A stretch of DNA of 64,000 nucleotides from Trichoderma breve (lineage: Eukaryota > Ascomycota > Sordariomycetes > Hypocreales > Hypocreaceae). The notes under the pieces are model-generated. The model saw nothing but the letters and a program-made list of their open reading frames with translations, did no database searches and was not told the DNA's origin. A program made the position numbers and the translations under genes. The stretch lies in NCBI RefSeq assembly GCF_028502605.1, contig NC_079233.1, positions 5,270,001 through 5,334,000 on the forward strand. The letters run 5' to 3'. This document shows, piece by piece, positions 1 through 11,092 of the stretch. Position 1 is the first letter of the stretch, and the number at the start of each line of letters is the position of its first letter.

Positions 1-24
1 TACCTGGTAGGTTAGTACCAGGTA
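1..24. repeat. Short perfect inverted repeat at the left edge
   Basis: TACCTGGTA at 1-9 and its exact reverse complement TACCAGGTA at 16-24 flank a 6-base spacer, giving a possible 9-bp hairpin. The same 9-base word recurs in other intergenic stretches of this window (25812-25820, 26087-26095, 40506-40514). No function is known to me. Confidence 0.6.
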
Positions 25-640
25 GGTAGGCACTGCCTGTAGATACCGAAAATGTGAGGCCACTTGTAAGGTACGCGCGCAACCGAGGCAGGAGCAAAAT
101 TTTCCCAGGTGGGAGCCAGTTTGCAAATTCTTTGTTTCCCTCATCAACATCAGCGGTAGCGGATCAGCAGCAACAACACTAACGCCGTACGCGAGCGCTT
201 GAAAAGTACAGAATAACTACTGTCAGATGAAAGAACTCGTGTAGAGGATCCTTCTATTCTCGCTGTTTTTTTCTTCTTTTTTTCAGAAAAGAAATGGTGA
301 ATTTTGTTCAACACCTTCTTGCTGTCATCTAAACATGGCCGAATGTGCTACGGCATGCTAACTACCTATATATATATATAGTATATCGACCAGTTTCTCG
401 ACGAAGCCCTCCGCCTTTTGAGGAGCGAGGGTGGTGGTGCGGTCGCTCCTGGTAGCCGCGGCGGCGATGGCGGTCGTGGCGGTGGGAAGGGCAGCAGTAA
501 GTTTTGGCCAGGCATTGATCTATTAATACTAACTATTGAGATAGGGCACCGTGGCAAGCGTGGATGTAAGAAGAACATACTCTATATAAACGATCGATCT
601 CGAAACTGACACAGATGGGTAGCCAAGAAGAAGAAGGAAG

Positions 641-935
641 AGGAGAAGAAGAAGAGGGAGATGCTGGCCTTGGGCCTTAAACAAGAGGAAGAAGAAGAAG
701 AAGAAGAGAAAAAAGAGGAGAAGGGGGAGGAGGAAGAGGAAGACAAGAAGATGGATCTCCCATGAGGAGTTTTTTTTTTTTTGAAGAGGAGAAGAAGAAG
801 AGGGAGATGCTGGCCTTGGGCCTTAAGCAAGAGGAAGAAGAAGAAGAAGAAGAAGAGAAAAAAATAAAAATAAAAAAAGAGGAGAAGGAGGAGGAGGAAG
901 AGGAAGACAAGAAGATGGATCTCCCATGAGGTTTT
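641..935 (+). repeat. Purine-rich tandem duplication, two copies of about 146 bp
   Basis: Copy 1 runs from about 641 to 786 and copy 2 from about 787 to 935. Both hold the same ordered blocks: a GAA/GAG run, a unique core (GAGATGCTGGCCTTGGGCC, at about 658-676 in copy 1), a second GAA/GAG run, a unique tail around GACAAGAAGATGGATCTCCC and a T-tract. They differ mainly by length changes in the simple runs, and copy 2 has an extra A-rich AATAAAAATAAAA insertion. The plus strand is almost pure purine. ORFs crossing it are low-complexity Glu/Lys or Ser/Phe strings, so I do not call a gene. Confidence 0.8.
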
Positions 936-956
936 TTTTTTCTTTTCTATTTATAT

Positions 957-1436
957 ATGACTGCTGTGGAAATTGCATCACCCGATCATTGTTGAACTAC
1001 TTCTTGAAAATGGCGCTGATTATACTGCACGCCTGGATACACCTAGCGAGAACTACACAGCCATTGGCTTGGCAATACGACTGGGCAATAAGCGCATAGT
1101 TCAACTCTTTCTTAACAAGATCACTCATCCAGTTAAAGAGGCAGCGCAAGTCAAAAGAATGATACTTTCTTCTGCGGTAGCGTTTCAAACTACAGAAGTT
1201 GCCCAGATGGTTTTTGAGAAGGATCCCAGCCTAGGTTTAAAGGGAAGTATGGAAGAAAGTTGCTACGAATGGCAGTTCATAACGGCGATCATGAAACGAT
1301 AGAAATACTTCTCGAGAAAGGTGCGAGCCCTGACCGAAAGGATATCGCTGGAAGAGATCAATTACTCGCTGAAGCAGAACTCTTTGACAAAGAGTGGCTT
1401 GGTCAGAAGTTGGACGTTTACCTGAATTCTGCATAG
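957..1436 (+). pseudogene. Decayed ankyrin-repeat gene fragment
   Basis: The frame from 973 to 1302 reads ankyrin-like segments: HHPIIVELLLENGAD, then AIGLAIRLGNKRIVQLFLNK. At about 1241-1255 the ankyrin signal leaves this frame and continues in another, giving GRKLLRMAVHNGDHETIEIL followed by LEKGASPDRKD, and ends at a TAG at 1434-1436. Upstream, the codons for TAVEIA at 960-977 lie in a third frame. At least two frameshifts therefore break what was a chain of about four ankyrin repeats. No start codon, promoter or partner domain is visible. Ankyrin arrays in fungi are often tails of NLR-type or nucleotide-phosphorylase proteins, but nothing here shows which one this was. An unrecognised intron could replace one frameshift, though no good splice sites are visible at the second break. 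Confidence 0.7.
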
Positions 1437-3517
1437 CAAGGCTTACAATACACATATTTCTTGACGCAAGTTTATGAATGCGAGCTTAGAAGAAGCTAAA
1501 ATATATAGAGACCACCTTTGCTGGAGATAGCTGTGGATCTTTTCTATCCTTCATCTCGTCTATCGTGGACCTTCTCGCTCGAAAGGCGCGGGAGCGGCTA
1601 AGCGGGATGCGACGCTGAGCATGGATGAAGCGTGGACTTAAGCGCCCGTGAGACGGACAAAGGAAATGAAACTGGGCCAAGAAGGAATAGTGTATGTGTA
1701 GATGTCTGAATGTCGGCAATTCATCGATATATTGCGGTTTCACAGATAGTATGTTCCCTTGAACGCTCTCTAAATAGTTGAAACTTGTATTACATCATGG
1801 TACAAAGACATCTCGTGACTTGAACCGACAACAACAAAGAATTTCTCAAACAAAAATTACAATGCCCAGTACGCCACTGTTACACAGCCCAAAAAGCAGA
1901 TCAAACGATGCGACGGCAAATTCTGAACAGCAGATCAAAAGAGTCGGCAGAGGCGACGAATGACAGCCAGTCGCTTGAGGCTTGCGATGGCGCCTGAGAC
2001 GCCCAAACAACAGCTGGTACCACTGCAGTACTAGCCCAAACAATGTTAATTTGCGTGGCGCTTAAACAGATTGGCGTACATGCCGCGTACCGGGGATGCA
2101 CCACGCTGCTCCTCTGCATGGAATCAGCTGTACGCAATCTGCGACCAAGAGATGGATTCCACAGATTTGCAAGGTATCACTGATGTATCCCCAGCTGCTT
2201 ATTCCAACTAAAAAGAGACCTGGACAGTACTTAGCACTCTCGCATGGCCAGATCGGGTCGGCCCTGCAAGCCGCGCTTGTCTCAGCCTATCATCGCCTCA
2301 GAGACCCTTGTCTGCTGAAACGAAGCCCAGGTTCAATTACACAGAATTGTTCGATATGGCAGCCTCTCCATCTTGTCTGCTCGCTCGTGTCGTGTCATGC
2401 CGTGGGCTGTTCTGTGGCCTCATTTCGCCAGCCGCCGCATGAATGAATGGCCCAGCGTCTGTCTCACGTCAACCGGCCGCCTCCCATGACCGACCGCCAG
2501 AGCGACCGCTTTGTTGCCGTGCTTTTGCTTGCTTGCATGCTGTCGATAGGTTGCCGTTGAAGCCGGCCGGCACTGCGACGTGCTTCAGCTAAAAATGGCT
2601 TCTGTTCCCTCTGTCGTGGTGAATTGTGCCTTGGGGTGACTCTTCTTCTCCGTTCCCACCTGCTTTCGTCATATCTTACTCATTCTCTCTCTCTATCTTT
2701 TCTCTCTCAGCCCAAGTTACTTTTCGTGCCTGATTGCGTGGGCTTTTTTCTGTTTTACAACTGTGCCGGTTTGCCTAGTGTTGGTTGATTGTTACAGCTT
2801 TTGATTGTTCCCACGGGTGAGACGGCATCGATGATGGCAAGGTGAAGAGAAGACAACTATTTCCTTTTTCTCTTTTCTCCTTTTCTTTTGTCATTTCCTT
2901 TTTCTTCTCTCTGGGAATAATAACGACTCTCTTCAACGATTTCCTTTTTCTTTTTCTCTTCTTCTTTAATTCACAGGGGTTGAACGGCGCTGGACGTGAT
3001 TCACTCTCCTTGATTATCCTCGAGTTGCGAACCTACATCGACAACAACACTCTGCGTTCACATACCCGCTTCGATCTTATTCAGAAAGACAAAGGAGCAC
3101 ATACGAGACTAATTGGGAACAGCCCATTTGACAATACTCTTCTTGGCAAAACCTGTTCACTGAAAAAAAAAAATCGGGAGGGAAAAAAGCCAACAGCTGT
3201 TCACCAGTTGTTCGTCAGTCCGTCCAGTTTGGCCAACAGGTTCGCCCTGCCACCTGGCAACCCATATCTCCCTCTTCTTCTCGCGTTCTCTTCTCTCTTC
3301 TCTTTTTTTCCAAAACAAAAACAAAAACAAACTCCGAGCAAAGTCATCGTCACGATCGTATTTTGGTTCAGCTTTTCTCCCACAGAGATCAAAAAGCATC
3401 CGTTCCTTGGTATCGTCTCCTGACTCAGTCTTTACTTCTTCGATAACTCAAAGCCACCCTCTCGTCGCCAGTTCCAAACAACCAGCATCTTCCAAGAGAC
3501 GCCTTCCAACCGTGAGA
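1437..3517. other. Intergenic region upstream of the secreted His-first protein
   Basis: No supportable gene. The last kilobase (about 2640-3517) is strongly pyrimidine-rich, with CT and TTTTC runs typical of fungal promoters and 5' leaders. A 193-codon open frame in it is low-complexity Phe/Ser/Leu. The tract ending TCTCTCTCAG near 2710 could be a leader-intron acceptor, but that is a guess. A TGACTCA word lies at 3421-3427. Confidence 0.5.
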
Positions 3518-5041
3518 ATGGCTGCCAAACCTCACGTCGGCCTCAAGGCCGCGGTGGTTGCAACTCTCGCCACCGTCGCCAGCGGTCACTCTTGGATCGA
3601 GCGTGCCTTCAAGGTCGCCCCCAACGGCACCATGATTGGAGCTGAAGGCTACGCTCGAGGCTGGGTTCCTCGCACTTCTACTAACCCTCCCTTCGCCGAC
3701 AGCATCCCTCAGTGGATTCTCCCCGCTGCTGGCCAGAGTGCTTATTCTGGGGATGAGGTGCTGAACAAGTACAAGTTGGATGAGAACCCTCCTTTCCCTA
3801 TGTTGGAAGCCGCACCGGGCGACCACATAGCCATTATCCATCTTGAGAACGGTCACACTACTCTTCCCCAGAATCAGCCCAAGAAGCCCCTGAACCGCGG
3901 TACTGTCTTCCTCTACGGCACCAGCCAGCCCAAGGAGAGCGAGCGTCTCTTTGATGTCCACCTTGTTTGGAACAAGAAGGGCACTGGAGGTGACGGTCGC
4001 GGCGTTCTCCTGGCTACCCGCAACTACGACGATGGCCAGTGTTACCAGCCAAACCCCGGTCCCATCAGCACTGAGCGAGCTGCCAAACTCGCCCCTGAGG
4101 GAGCTAACCATGACATTGAGCTTGGATGCCAGTCTACCCTTCAATTGCCTAGCGACCTCAAGCCTGGCTCCATCTATACCATCTACTGGTACTGGGACTG
4201 GCCCGACCTGAACGCCGACAACATCAACTTTGCTGCCACTACCAACGGCCTCTACCCCTGGGCTGGCACCTTTATGCGCGGAGAGAAGGATCCCAACGGC
4301 TTCACCATGGCCGCCATCGCCAAGAATGAGAGTTATGCTAGCACCATCGACATCAGGATCACGGGTGACTCTTCTGCCACACACGCCAACTTGATGAGCG
4401 AGTTCGTCGATAATCAAGACATCTACACCAAAGCCATCAAGTCTCAGATGACCAGCAACTTTGAAGTCAACATTGATGCCAATGGCGCCAAGGACAGTCC
4501 AAGTGCAGCTCCTTCAGCTCCTGCAGCCCCTGTCGCTCCCAGTGCAGTTGCTCCTCAGCCCTCTCAAGTGGCACCCACCTCGCCAGCTGGCAACGAGGGC
4601 AACGTTCAACACACCGTCACTCGCCTAGTCACTGCCGAGCCGTCAACCGTTTGGAAGACACTCTACAGAACAGTGTCGACTGACCAAGGACCGTCAACCT
4701 CAGCCTCGCCAACTGTGGAGCAGCCTCGTCCGACTGTCATCAAGACCGTCACGATGCATGTCCCTGTTGCCGTGGCTGCGCCTACACCCTCGACAACCAC
4801 TACCACTACATCCACAACTTCGACTAGCACCAGTAGGGTTCATCACTCTCCTTCCACCGTCTACATGACCATTACGAAGCACCTGCCTGCTGCCACGCCG
4901 CCAAGCGACAGTCCAGTTGAGGCGCCGACCTCGACCCTGTCGAGCTCCAGCTCCAGCATCGAGCCCATCGACAACCGTCCAACTGTGACGCCGTTTATGC
5001 CCATCGTCGCTAGGCGCAACTGGGCTTTCGGCCACCATTAA
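3518..5041 (+). CDS. Secreted protein with mature N-terminal His; candidate histidine-brace (LPMO-like) copper protein
   Basis: Single-exon gene, 507 aa, starting at the ATG at 3518; the frame is open further upstream but without another ATG. Residues 1-23 form a short basic-hydrophobic signal peptide ending VASG, so cleavage would leave His24 as residue 1 of the mature chain (HSWIERAF). A second conserved-looking His lies at 113 in ENGHTTLP, and an aromatic block (IYWYWDW) lies at about 222-228. N-terminal His, internal His and a late Tyr are the copper-binding layout of lytic polysaccharide monooxygenases. Cys175 and Cys204 could form a disulfide. The core resembles a widespread uncharacterised fungal secreted family (DUF7492, from memory). 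From about residue 360 to the end the chain is Ser/Thr/Pro-rich, a likely O-glycosylated linker or wall-facing tail, with no binding module and no GPI signal. Secretion is well supported; copper binding and substrate are inference. Confidence 0.85.
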   Translation: MAAKPHVGLKAAVVATLATVASGHSWIERAFKVAPNGTMIGAEGYARGWVPRTSTNPPFADSIPQWILPAAGQSAYSGDEVLNKYKLDENPPFPMLEAAPGDHIAIIHLENGHTTLPQNQPKKPLNRGTVFLYGTSQPKESERLFDVHLVWNKKGTGGDGRGVLLATRNYDDGQCYQPNPGPISTERAAKLAPEGANHDIELGCQSTLQLPSDLKPGSIYTIYWYWDWPDLNADNINFAATTNGLYPWAGTFMRGEKDPNGFTMAAIAKNESYASTIDIRITGDSSATHANLMSEFVDNQDIYTKAIKSQMTSNFEVNIDANGAKDSPSAAPSAPAAPVAPSAVAPQPSQVAPTSPAGNEGNVQHTVTRLVTAEPSTVWKTLYRTVSTDQGPSTSASPTVEQPRPTVIKTVTMHVPVAVAAPTPSTTTTTTSTTSTSTSRVHHSPSTVYMTITKHLPAATPPSDSPVEAPTSTLSSSSSSIEPIDNRPTVTPFMPIVARRNWAFGHH

Positions 5042-8000
5042 GTGCTTGTTGAAGGGATTTGGTTTGGATTATATCTGGTGTGATTTAAGGGGGACATGGT
5101 TTGGCAACTTGACCTTCTGTTTTATATCTCGATGCATCTCTTCCATCCTTTTCACAATCTTTTCCTTTTTTCTTTTTCTTACGCATACACATCGTTTCAT
5201 TTGGTTTGATGCATTTTCGATAGGGGCCTAGGACACAATCTAGCAATCCCGCGGTTTTATTTACGGTTTGGCATTTACGGAATGGGGAACATACAAAAAG
5301 GACCCTGGGAGGTTTTATATTCCTGTCGTTTAGGTTTTCTACTCGCTTTCGGTTAAAGTTATATGGCACTCTATGAGGCCCTGGGAATGGTCATGCATGC
5401 TTTGTTTCATTGATTTTGTTTGAAGTGTCTTTTTTACACATGAAATTATGCGATGAAGTGATCCGTTTCTTGTTGTGATTTCTGAGATGGCGTTGGATGT
5501 GATGATACCGGATTGATGATACCATGGGGGATTCATACTGACTTGCTATGCTTTCATTTTTCTGCTTTATATAGCACATACAGACAGCTTTCAATATACT
5601 CTACTCTGCTCTACTTTCAATGGGTACTCATTAGAAGTGATACAGTGCTTCATGTGATACAAATGCTACGGTCAACACAATATCCAACATCCCAATAAGC
5701 TTCACCCACGCAACGCCCATAAGCGCCTCGGCGTTTCGGAACATCCGCATTCAGCATCAAAAACGTCCCGCGCCAAAAGTGGCTTCACAAGCCCAAAAGA
5801 CCAGGACGCCACGAAACAGGCACCGCACGCTGACAATGGGGATTCTGGTATGGGACCTGAAACCTTGCGCAAACGGTAACAGATCTGCGCGTAATACAGA
5901 AATTCAAGATTTAATAGATTACTTCTGCTAATCCACTACTTGGGGGATCGCGGGTCGGTATCAAAGTCCCCGAGAGATCCGGCGCAGTTTGACTTTTTGT
6001 ATAATGGATGCGTTTTTGTTGGCGATTGAGTCTAGCTGGCTGTTGGGAGGGCAATTGGTGAGGAATTAGATGAACTACATATGATGTAAGAAGCATTTAA
6101 CCGCAGTGGCTTGCGATACCAATACCCAAAGGAATGGTGGTTATTCACAAGCTTATCAACGCGGCCAATTTCTCGGGGCGATTTCCATCTAAAGTGGCAG
6201 AGCTGCCTAGTGCTAAGGAACTTACGGTTTTTCTTCCTCGTTTCCATATTTTACCTGCGGTGAGCCAAAGTGGGAAAAAGATGGCTTGCATCTGCAGCAA
6301 ACCATTGATTTCCAGCATCAAAGAGAACTCGGACCAAGCAAGGAACACGACACCGCTGTACTGCAAAGCCGCGTAATGGCCCACAATTGTCCCAGAGAAG
6401 AATGTTAGAAAGGCCATGAGAGGGAAGAAAATGTCATCGTTCGGCGATAATGACTAAGAAAACACAGCGAGTTTGCAGTGCCTGGCAAGTTGCGTGGAGT
6501 TTGTCCGTGGGATCGGGTTGGTCATACCACCGGCTCCATCATTGCGCATTAGTCCCATCTCTCCATCAAGCAAGAAATCAAAAACGCAGTGAGCGCGAAA
6601 AAAAGACAAAGACAAAGCAAAAGAGAGCGAATGTGTGAAAGAAAAAGCTGGCGGCTAAAAGGGTCCATCTTGGGCCTGGTCAAACCCACAAAAGAGTTAC
6701 GCGGGGGCTATCGGCGCCAATGAAAGTGTCTCTTTGTTGAAGCCAAGCCAGCGAAGCATCTGTATCTATGGAGTAGAAGCAGCACAGCCCTCTTGCGGAC
6801 ATGGAGTGGCAAGATCTAGAAAGACGTTGGACAAGTAGAGTTGTTCCGGGGGCCGGCCCGGCGTCGATTGAACGGAGTGATTCGAAGATGGAAATGAGCT
6901 CAAATGGCTAATACCGTTGGAGTTGTGCGTGTGAGAGAGTGTGAGCAAGTTTAGGTAATACGCCGGGCATGCTTCATGGTGAGCCTCTATGGAGAAAAAA
7001 GAAAAAAGCAGAGGTCATGTGTGGGAGAAATTGACAATTATTTCATAGTTTGGCCAAGCTTTTGTCCATCATTCTGTCACAATGGGGCGGAGCAGCAGCT
7101 GCATGCCCTTTTTAGCTTCTGGTGGATGCGGGCGGGATGAGATTGACGAGCCTCAAGAGGTCAGACAGGCGGTGATGCTCAGGAACCCTTCCCAGTCAGG
7201 CTATCATGATGTCAGCCCGTAGAACAATTACTAAGGAGAGTTGTACGGATACGAGCTGATAGTCGTTGTATCGAGTGGTTCAAACTTCGTCTTGCTGCAT
7301 TAACATTTACTGATATCGTATTGAAACGAGGCTGACGAGCACGGTCATCAACTGGGTCAATTCGGTCTCTGTGCTTTTTCATTAGTAGCATGTCCAATAC
7401 GCCGTACCTGGCAGAAAACGCTCGGATGGCGGAAGGGCCGAAACGGCCGTGCGTTGAGGCTGCGTGAGCATGCACCAGGTCGAGAGTCTGCGTGTTAGAG
7501 ATGTCGGATCAACCATGCTCGGCATGAATCCCGATCAGCGTGAAACCGAGCATCGCGTCCCTCCGCTGACAGATGCAATTCCAAATCCAAAAACCCGGAT
7601 CTCAGAAAACATGAGGCTGAGCATCGTCGGATTTACGGCCGCTTCAACGCCTAGTGTGTCGTCATGCAAGGCGGCTCCATCTAGCATCGTGCTCGTGCCT
7701 TGAAAAGACGGAGAGATGATTTCTGTCGGAGCAGCTCCGTCCGCTCCATCGACGCTAGATACCGTGTCGTGCACTGTACAGCACCCCCATGGGCTGGAGT
7801 TTGAAGCTGATGTTGGAGCGCCAACAAAGTCCCAACCCAATATAGGCAACTGGCGGCGCGCCACTGCTGGTGCTGTTGCATGGCTGGCTCAGGGAACAAT
7901 GAAGCCGGTGTCGCTCGCAAAAGCTTGTCACGATAGACGATTGCCAATTCGGCTTGAGGCTGGTGTCTTCTAAATGGCTTCGAGCTTATATCGACGAGAC

Positions 8001-11000
8001 ATTGTCGATATGCAGAGTAACAGCTCAAGCTGAAAGCACTCGCATGAATTGATGCTATTTCCAGAAACATCAACTCCTCACACGCCCAACACACGGACGG
8101 TCAGCGCCCTGGCCAGAAAAATCAAGGCGACGCAGCAGTTGAGAATCGCAACCCCCAGGATGTAACGGTACGCTCGGTAGTGACGGAAAGAATGTCACTC
8201 TGCCTGCGATATGCGCCCTAGAAGCACTCAACTCCAGAGCGGGGGATACTTGGACCCAGACACATCAAGCAAGTCACAGGTTAGCATTTTCCATGTCCTT
8301 GTCCATCAGATCGGACCTCCACACGCCCCGCCTGTCGCACCACAGGACCGCATGTGAACGATTTCGCAAACATGAGATGGAAACGCGCATTTTGAATCAC
8401 ATGGATAAAGGACGAAAAACCCGTGCTGAACCCGGTGCCTATTGCAAAAAGCTTTCCAAATATTATTCTGGCTGTCCGATCTGGTACTACCCAGAGACGC
8501 TTACGCAGGAGTCGTAGCCAGCCACGATCGCCACCGGGAATGGCACGAAGCCGGAAGCATCCTGGGGCGTCTTTCGCGAACTAAGCAGGGCGAAAAGAGA
8601 GACCAGGCCAGGCCAGGTTTGGGGCCAGTCGCGGAGGTATGCGGCGAGTGGGATAGCGACCAAGGAAAAAAGAAAGGAAAATTTGACAGGTTGAATCTGC
8701 GAACAATGCATGTCTCAGAGCTTTGGTGGTAAAGCGGCCGAAAAGCAAGGCACGGCACGGGTCTAGACATCTAGGTGTGTTCAAAAATAAATTCGGGCTG
8801 GAAATTTGCTCTCCCAGCGCCCGAGCTCGTTTCTTTTTCCATCAGATACGGACGGTATGTTGCTCCTATCAATTCAGGTTTTCTTTGTTTTTTTCCTTCT
8901 CCAGACCCAGCCAGACCACCCAAAGGGATTGATTCCAACGGCAGCACTAACACAGCGGCCGCCCATTAGGTCCAAAGTGGTGCCGTGTCAGCCGTAGCTT
9001 AGGCGCATGTCCATTACGTATCGAGTCTGAAGCACTTGAAGCAAGAGGGCTGCACGGCGTGGCTCACAGGCCGGAACTCTGCTTCGAGTCGACCCGCTGT
9101 GGCCGAAGCCGAGCCGTTACGGTGGTCGGTGCCGTCGTCGGCCAGTGGATGGCATGATGTGAACTTATCAGTGGCTCTGGACGTCCGTTTAGACTACTGA
9201 GAGTTTGGTGTTGGAGATCCACATGCCCGGTTAATATGGCAGTGCAAAGGGAAGAAGAGCATCGTTTTGCAACTCTGGCGATACGAAATACGCAAGGCAG
9301 ATACGGGAGATACGAATTCTGGTTGTAGAAATGGCTGGAATTCGGTTCAATCAAGGTGAGGCTGCTGATGTTCATGGCCCACGGCGCAATTGGTGATGTG
9401 TTCCAGGCACGTGTGAATAAGGTACTTGTAGTATTCAAGTTCCGAACTGTCGCATGCCAGTCGGGCCAGCTACAGGATACTGTTACTATTTGCGGGCATA
9501 TTGTGAGACAATAAAATCCATTGGGTTCAGGTTGCCTTGGTTTCAAGCTATTCAGCATGCCCTTTTTCACTTTCTTTTCTTTTTTTACTTATTCAGCTCC
9601 AGCTCTTTTTTTGCTTTTTTGCCCCTGCCGTCGGTAGTGGCGCCACAGCTGCGGGAGTCTTGGTCTTGTTGCTGACTCGCCCATGAATGATTGAGCACTC
9701 CGTATTCCGTATTCCGCACTCCGTAGATGCAAATGAATTGACGGCTGCAGTCTGGTGGTAGTGCTGCGACTCTGCATCTGCATCTCGATTCCTGCCTGGA
9801 TGCAGCTCGTAATACGCAATGCGCCTGTGGCTTATTCGCACAGACTGAACAGCCGCATACATGGACTTTAATTGTCCGAGCCGCGCGCACACACTCGTAT
9901 ACAGTAGCTGCTCCTTTTGGGATGCGCACATAATACAGGTCTGCCATGTATCTACTGCAGCTGTCATCAAAGCCCGCATCCTCCGAATGAGCGGACATGT
10001 GCGCATGATGATGTCGAACTGCGCCGCAAATCTCTCATTTGATATCCATCAATGTGCGCATCTGATGGACTCAACCTCAAGGTCTTCAATCCCCCCCCGG
10101 CTCAACTGCAACGCCGACGGCGCTCAAGAAGCCCAATGGTCTTGCACAGCACCAAAGAGCACCAATTCACGCCCCGTAATACCGGCGCCAGCCCAGTAAT
10201 ACGCCAGAAACCAGCGCGTCGCAGCAGCCACTAGGACGCTGGGGATTGTGGACCCAGCGCCCTCTGGAGGGCCTCTAGGCGGCGTTGGTGCAAGTTCCGT
10301 CACAGCACCTGCGCACACTGTGCCTAATTGAGTTCAAATCAATGGATCGTGCAATGTTTTGCTGCCAGAGGGGGTGTGGCAGCCAAAGAGGGGGGCCGGG
10401 GGGGAGAGCCCTTGCCTATGTCGCTATTGGGCTGGGCTGGTGTGGGTTAGCACAGTCGCAGCTCGAAAAGCATCTGGCCCGTCTGCGTACCCCGTACCTC
10501 GTCGTGCAGCGCAGGCCCACGCTTCCCGCAGGTCACCCATACCGGCCGCTGCCACAACTAGCGAGGGAGGTGGATGCTGCTGAATCGCCCTCCAGTGGTC
10601 TTTTAAACAGTCTAGCCCACCACCTGCACTCCGCACTTGAACCATTGATCTGTTCTTGCTCTGCTCTGGCTTCGATTCTTTTACTTCTTCCTCCTCCCAC
10701 GCGCGTTGCTTGCCGCTGTTCGTGAGCCGCGCAACAACACCTGCACGCAGCAATCCTTTGATAGCTGCCTGTTCAGCGTCCGGAGCTGTCGACTCACAGC
10801 GAGGCTTGAGGTTTTTTTTTCTTATATGACCTAGATGGTACACTGAGCAGAAAAAAAGCGACACCCGGGACGGAGCCGGAAAAGAGACAACTCCAGCAAA
10901 GAGAGCGCTTGTAGACCTACGCCCGACTTCAGCCTTGCATGGTGCACTCCATTCGCTCGCCGACGACTCCGAGCCTGTATCGCTCTGGACTAGAGAACCC

Positions 11001-11092
11001 AACCGCTGTCGCACGATCCATGCTGCCTGTCTCGCCTGCAATTTAGACGTCGAGTTCACGACCTGCCATCGCCATCCTGCAAAGCCGCCACA
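5042..11092. other. Six-kilobase region without a supportable intact gene
   Basis: Contains the 3' untranslated region of the secreted protein gene (AT-rich, to about 5700) and, at the right end, the leader and promoter of the RING gene. Open frames in between (for example minus strand 7681-8094, minus 9064-9570, minus 10424-11131) show no domain, no splice-consistent continuation and no bias I trust. A possible ankyrin remnant is listed separately at 7212-7475. No tRNA-like or transposon-like structure was seen. Confidence 0.5.
7212..7475 (-). pseudogene. Possible decayed ankyrin-repeat fragment
   Basis: The minus-strand frame reads GRFGPSAIRAFSARYGVLDM, then LLMKKHRDRIDPVDDRARQP. This follows the spacing of fungal ankyrin arrays (GRTPLSxAAxxGHLDVVxLLLxx followed by a variable IDPDxxDxxGRTP turn) but with several substitutions. 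The match stops at about 7330 and the frame ends at 7212 without further repeats. There is no start codon or extension. It may be a relic of the same family as the fragment at 957-1436. Chance resemblance cannot be excluded. Confidence 0.35.

Noticed and set aside
2842..3423. 193-codon plus-strand open frame upstream of the secreted protein
   Set aside because: Phe/Ser/Leu string from a pyrimidine-rich promoter and leader; does not begin with ATG in a gene-like context and has no features.
3421..3427. TGACTCA in the leader of the secreted protein gene
   Set aside because: A 7-base word expected several times in 64 kb; no reason to link this gene to amino-acid control.
3425..4417. 330-codon minus-strand open frame over the secreted protein gene
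   Set aside because: Antisense shadow of a GC-rich coding sequence; no domain, and the plus strand has signal peptide and conserved motifs.
7681..8094. 137-codon minus-strand open frame
   Set aside because: No domain, no plausible splice partners, composition like surrounding non-coding DNA.
9064..9570. 168-codon minus-strand open frame
   Set aside because: Mixed composition without motifs; the 5' part reads a T-rich tract; no support as a gene.
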